Shown here: positions 61,950 to 64,000 of the stretch, in pieces | Numbering within the stretch: the stretch's first letter is position 1 | How the letters are laid out: each line of letters begins with the position of its first letter | The notes under the pieces: model-generated | Database searches by the model: none | What the model was told of the DNA's origin: nothing | The model's input: the letters and a program-made list of their open reading frames with translations, nothing else | Translations under genes and position numbers: made by a program | Assembly: GCA_017524665.1 (NCBI GenBank) | Contig: JAFXVF010000013.1 | Location: forward strand, 172,480-236,479 | Source of the DNA: Clostridia bacterium | GTDB lineage: Bacteria > Bacillota > Clostridia > TANB77 > CAG-508 | Direction: 5' to 3' | Length of the DNA stretch: 64,000 nucleotides

Positions 61950-63239
61950 CTATGCATATGCATGTTTTTTCTTGAAAGCTAATAAATTTGTTATTTCCGT
62001 TTCCACATTTTTGGCTTTTTTTGCTTTTTGTGATTTTTCTTGTGCAATTTGATTTGCTTGTCTTTGTGCTGCTGTCTGACATATTGCCTTTTGATATGCA
62101 AAATGTGTATCTTGAGCAATTTTTGCCCAACTATAATTGTCTTTTACTTCTTGTTTTGCTTTTTTAGTAATGTTTGCACATAGTTCTGGATTATATAATA
62201 GAGCTAATATTGAGTCTGCAATTGAATTAGGATTTCCAGCATAACTCTTCATTCCATTTACTCCATGTTGTACTATTTCTCCAAGTCCTCCAACATCTGA
62301 TACAACAGTTGGAACTCCTGCTAGCATTGATTCTAGCGCAACTATTCCAAATGGTTCATATGTACTTGGGAATACTGCTACATCTGCGCATTGATAAATT
62401 GGAACCTTTCTGGAATTTAAAAATCCAGCGAAATATACTTTTTGATCAATTCCCAAACTATGTACTTGTGCTCTTAATTCATCTATCATTCCGCCTTTTC
62501 CAACTATTACTAATTTCGCATCATGATAATTTGCAAGTATTTTAGGCATTGCAGCAATTAAATGCTGTACACCTTTTTCATATACCATTCTTCCCATTGT
62601 TAATATTATTTTCTCGTTGTCTGCAGCATATTGTCTTCTAAAACTGTAGTCTCTTTCTAGTCCACTAAATGCCGTCATATTAAGTCCATTAGGTATTACA
62701 TTTATTTTTTCAAATGGTAACCCAAATAGTCTTTGTATATCGCCTTTCATGAAATTGCTGTTTACAATTACTTCGTTTGATTCATATGTTAAAAGCCATT
62801 CTGTATCATTTATATACCTTTGTACTTCATCATGTACTCCACCATTTCTTCCTGCTTCTGTTGCATGAATTGTAGATACGAGAGGAATATCAAAAGAATG
62901 TTTTAATGTTTTTGCAGCATATGCAACTAGCCAGTCATGTGCATGTATAACATCAAACTTTCCTTCTTTGTCTATTATCTCTGTAGTTTTAGCTACCAAA
63001 TTGAAATTTAATTGCATAATCCAGTCTATAAAATTATTTGGATTAATTTCAAAATTTGGAACTCTATATACCTTTACTCCTTTGTCATTTTCATAATCAG
63101 GCATGTCACCTTCTTTGTATGTAACAACTGTTACATCATGTCCATCTTTAATAAGGCGTTTTGATAAATCATATACAACTCTTGCAATTCCACCTACAAT
63201 TCTTGGCGGATATTCCCATGTAAGCATTAGTATTTTCAT
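61950..63239 (-). CDS. GT4-type glycosyltransferase, starch/glycogen-synthase-like
   Basis: Protein of 429 residues with a GT-B fold. MLTWEYPPRIVGGIARVVYDL at the N-terminus, VIHAHDWLVAYAAK, LTMGRMVYEKGVQHLI and YEPFGIVALESMLAGVPTVVSDVGGLGE match GT4 enzymes close to bacterial glycogen synthases and MalP-linked GlgM/GT4 enzymes. The NDP-sugar-binding Glu pair is present. AAGGGGG precedes the ATG. A lysine-rich tail (EKSQKAKKAKN) ends the protein. Donor and product are uncertain. Confidence 0.88.
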   Translation of the reverse strand: MKILMLTWEYPPRIVGGIARVVYDLSKRLIKDGHDVTVVTYKEGDMPDYENDKGVKVYRVPNFEINPNNFIDWIMQLNFNLVAKTTEIIDKEGKFDVIHAHDWLVAYAAKTLKHSFDIPLVSTIHATEAGRNGGVHDEVQRYINDTEWLLTYESNEVIVNSNFMKGDIQRLFGLPFEKINVIPNGLNMTAFSGLERDYSFRRQYAADNEKIILTMGRMVYEKGVQHLIAAMPKILANYHDAKLVIVGKGGMIDELRAQVHSLGIDQKVYFAGFLNSRKVPIYQCADVAVFPSTYEPFGIVALESMLAGVPTVVSDVGGLGEIVQHGVNGMKSYAGNPNSIADSILALLYNPELCANITKKAKQEVKDNYSWAKIAQDTHFAYQKAICQTAAQRQANQIAQEKSQKAKKAKNVETEITNLLAFKKKHAYA

Positions 63240-63472
63240 GAAAAATGGCCCCCTTCTTTTGTTTTTTATTTATTTATCTATAAATATCTGTGGATATTTT
63301 ATAGCATAATTTTACAAAAGTAAACTGTTTTTTACAAATTTTTTATTTTATTTTTTATAAGAAAAAAATTTTTAAATTTTTTTAAAAAAAATGTCGTTTT
63401 CTATTGAATTAATTTGTATTTTGATATAGTATTAATTAATAATGTTTATAGTTTACTAAGGAGGAAGGGTTT
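63240..63472. promoter_or_regulatory. Divergent intergenic region
   Basis: An extremely AT-rich 230-base gap between the leftward glycosyltransferase gene and the rightward repeat protein gene. It must hold the promoters of both. A GGAGGAAGG ribosome-binding site precedes the ATG at 63473. No other signal was identified. Confidence 0.5.
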
Positions 63473-64000
63473 ATGCCAAAGAAAACCAAAGAAACGCCTA
63501 AAAATAAGGAAAAAAATGAAATATTAAAAAAAGAGAAACCAAAAAAAGTGGCAAGCTCTTCTACCAAAACGACTGCTGTAAAAGCGCCTACTAAAGCAGC
63601 TTCTAAAAAGACTACTACTAAAACAACTGCTAAAACGGTTTCTAAAAAAACTACTACTAAAACAACCTCCGCAAAAGCGCCTACTAAAGCAGTTCCTAAA
63701 AAAGCAACTACTAAAACAGGCTCTGCAAAAGCGCCTACTAAAGCAGTTCCTAAAAAAGCAACTACTAAAACAGTCTCTGCAAAAGCGCCTGCTAAAGCGG
63801 TTTCTAAAAAAGCTGCTACTAAAACAGTCTCTGCAAAAGCGCCTGCTAAAGCGGTTTCTAAAAAAGCAACTACTAAAACAGCCTCTGCAAAAGCGCCTGC
63901 TAAAGCGGTTTCTAAAAAGGCTACTACTAAAACAGTCTCTGCAAAAGTGCCTGCTAAAGCAGTTCCTAAAAAAACAACTACTAAAACAGCCTCTGCAAAA
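63473..64000 (+). CDS. Lys/Ala/Thr-rich repeat protein, histone-H1-like (3' end outside window)
   Basis: At least 176 residues starting PKKTKETPKNKEKNE. From about residue 45 the protein is built of an 18-residue unit, KAPTKAVPKKATTKTVSA, with few changes between copies, six or more copies visible, and the DNA repeats with a 54-base period. Such basic, Ala/Lys/Pro-rich tails occur in H1-like DNA-binding proteins (AlgP, Hc1-type) and in some ribosome-associated proteins. It has no in-frame CGG despite many gcg-gt and acg-gt junctions. The gene continues beyond the window. Confidence 0.75.
   Translation, partial: MPKKTKETPKNKEKNEILKKEKPKKVASSSTKTTAVKAPTKAASKKTTTKTTAKTVSKKTTTKTTSAKAPTKAVPKKATTKTGSAKAPTKAVPKKATTKTVSAKAPAKAVSKKAATKTVSAKAPAKAVSKKATTKTASAKAPAKAVSKKATTKTVSAKVPAKAVPKKTTTKTASAK

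Noticed and set aside
63470..64000. CRISPR-like array
   Set aside because: The regular repeats are in one open frame and encode an 18-residue protein unit; there are no variable spacers.
1..64000. tRNA genes, including a possible CGGN-reading tRNA
   Set aside because: No cloverleaf with a T-loop GTTCRA and acceptor pairing was found on either strand; the decoding tRNA must lie elsewhere in the genome.

Overview
The window is about 30% G+C and comes from an endospore-forming, Gram-positive-type bacterium, most likely an uncultured member of the Clostridia. The evidence is a complete spoIIIAA-AH operon, sigK, spoIIP, a class B sortase with a sorting-signal protein, LytR-CpsA-Psr wall ligases and an OLE RNA/OapA pair. 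Nearly all genes lie on the minus strand. No tRNA or rRNA gene and no CRISPR array was seen.

Main observation. Eleven native genes are broken into two or three reading frames. Every break (12 of 12) falls on an in-frame CGG codon followed by N, and every one is repaired by skipping the C and reading GGN. The repaired products have the expected family sequence: the PGRSGELRD block of VanZ (two shifts in one gene), GTAVGYS motif I of an O-methyltransferase, the LLGI..PEKM tail of ArgRS, the GHRVGITG block of SpoIIIAA, the LMYR end of SpoIIIAE, the GRCRAG block of a PflX-like radical SAM protein, and the C-terminal domain of RecJ. In the other native genes I found no in-frame CGG, while CGG out of frame (as in acg-gcn, gac-gga, tcg-gga) is common and harmless. 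One affected gene is on the plus strand and carries the extra C on its own coding strand, which argues against a sequencing artefact. I infer that CGG has lost ordinary arginine decoding here and that CGGN is read as one glycine, either by +1 frameshifting or by a four-base-reading tRNA. The only exceptions are two foreign-looking GC-rich single-gene cassettes (31.3-32.0 kb and 54.1-54.4 kb), which hold five in-frame CGG codons that must be read as Arg to keep their frames.

Layout. 0-20 kb: one long minus-strand surface-polysaccharide operon. In transcription order it runs CapD-like dehydratase, VanZ, aminotransferase, initiating sugar transferase, GT2, glycerophosphotransferase, Wzy-like polymerase, GT2, small-molecule-kinase-like protein, flippase, nucleotidyltransferase/thymidylate-kinase fusion, two LCP ligases, MBOAT plus SGNH O-acetylation pair, two membrane acyltransferases, then glmM. 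20-25 kb: argS, a phosphofructokinase, sortase B and its likely substrate. 25-30.4 kb: spoIIIA operon, three of whose eight genes contain a CGG shift. 30.4-35.3 kb: yebC, the GC-rich SH3 cassette, an ABC exporter and metK. 35.4-35.9 kb: two structured RNAs, one resembling 6S RNA. 36-44.6 kb: PflX-like enzyme, leucine-rich-repeat surface protein, sigK, OapA with OLE RNA, a double-esterase surface protein, and a DUF368 lipid-carrier translocase converging on an RNHCP protein. 44.6-55.7 kb: housekeeping genes (TGS-kinase, pgi, spoIIP, hisS, relA, recJ, U32 peptidase). 55.8-64 kb: stand-alone RelA/SpoT domain protein, a palindromic repeat, prepilin-like surface proteins, O-methyltransferase, typA, ylbF-like gene, a glycosyltransferase and a Lys/Ala/Thr repeat protein.

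How it fits together: the operon builds a glycerol-phosphate-containing polymer, acetylates it and attaches it to the wall; the spoIIIA/sigK/spoIIP set is the sporulation programme. Sporulation genes, arginyl-tRNA charging (argS) and DNA repair (recJ) would all depend on CGG frameshifting in this organism.
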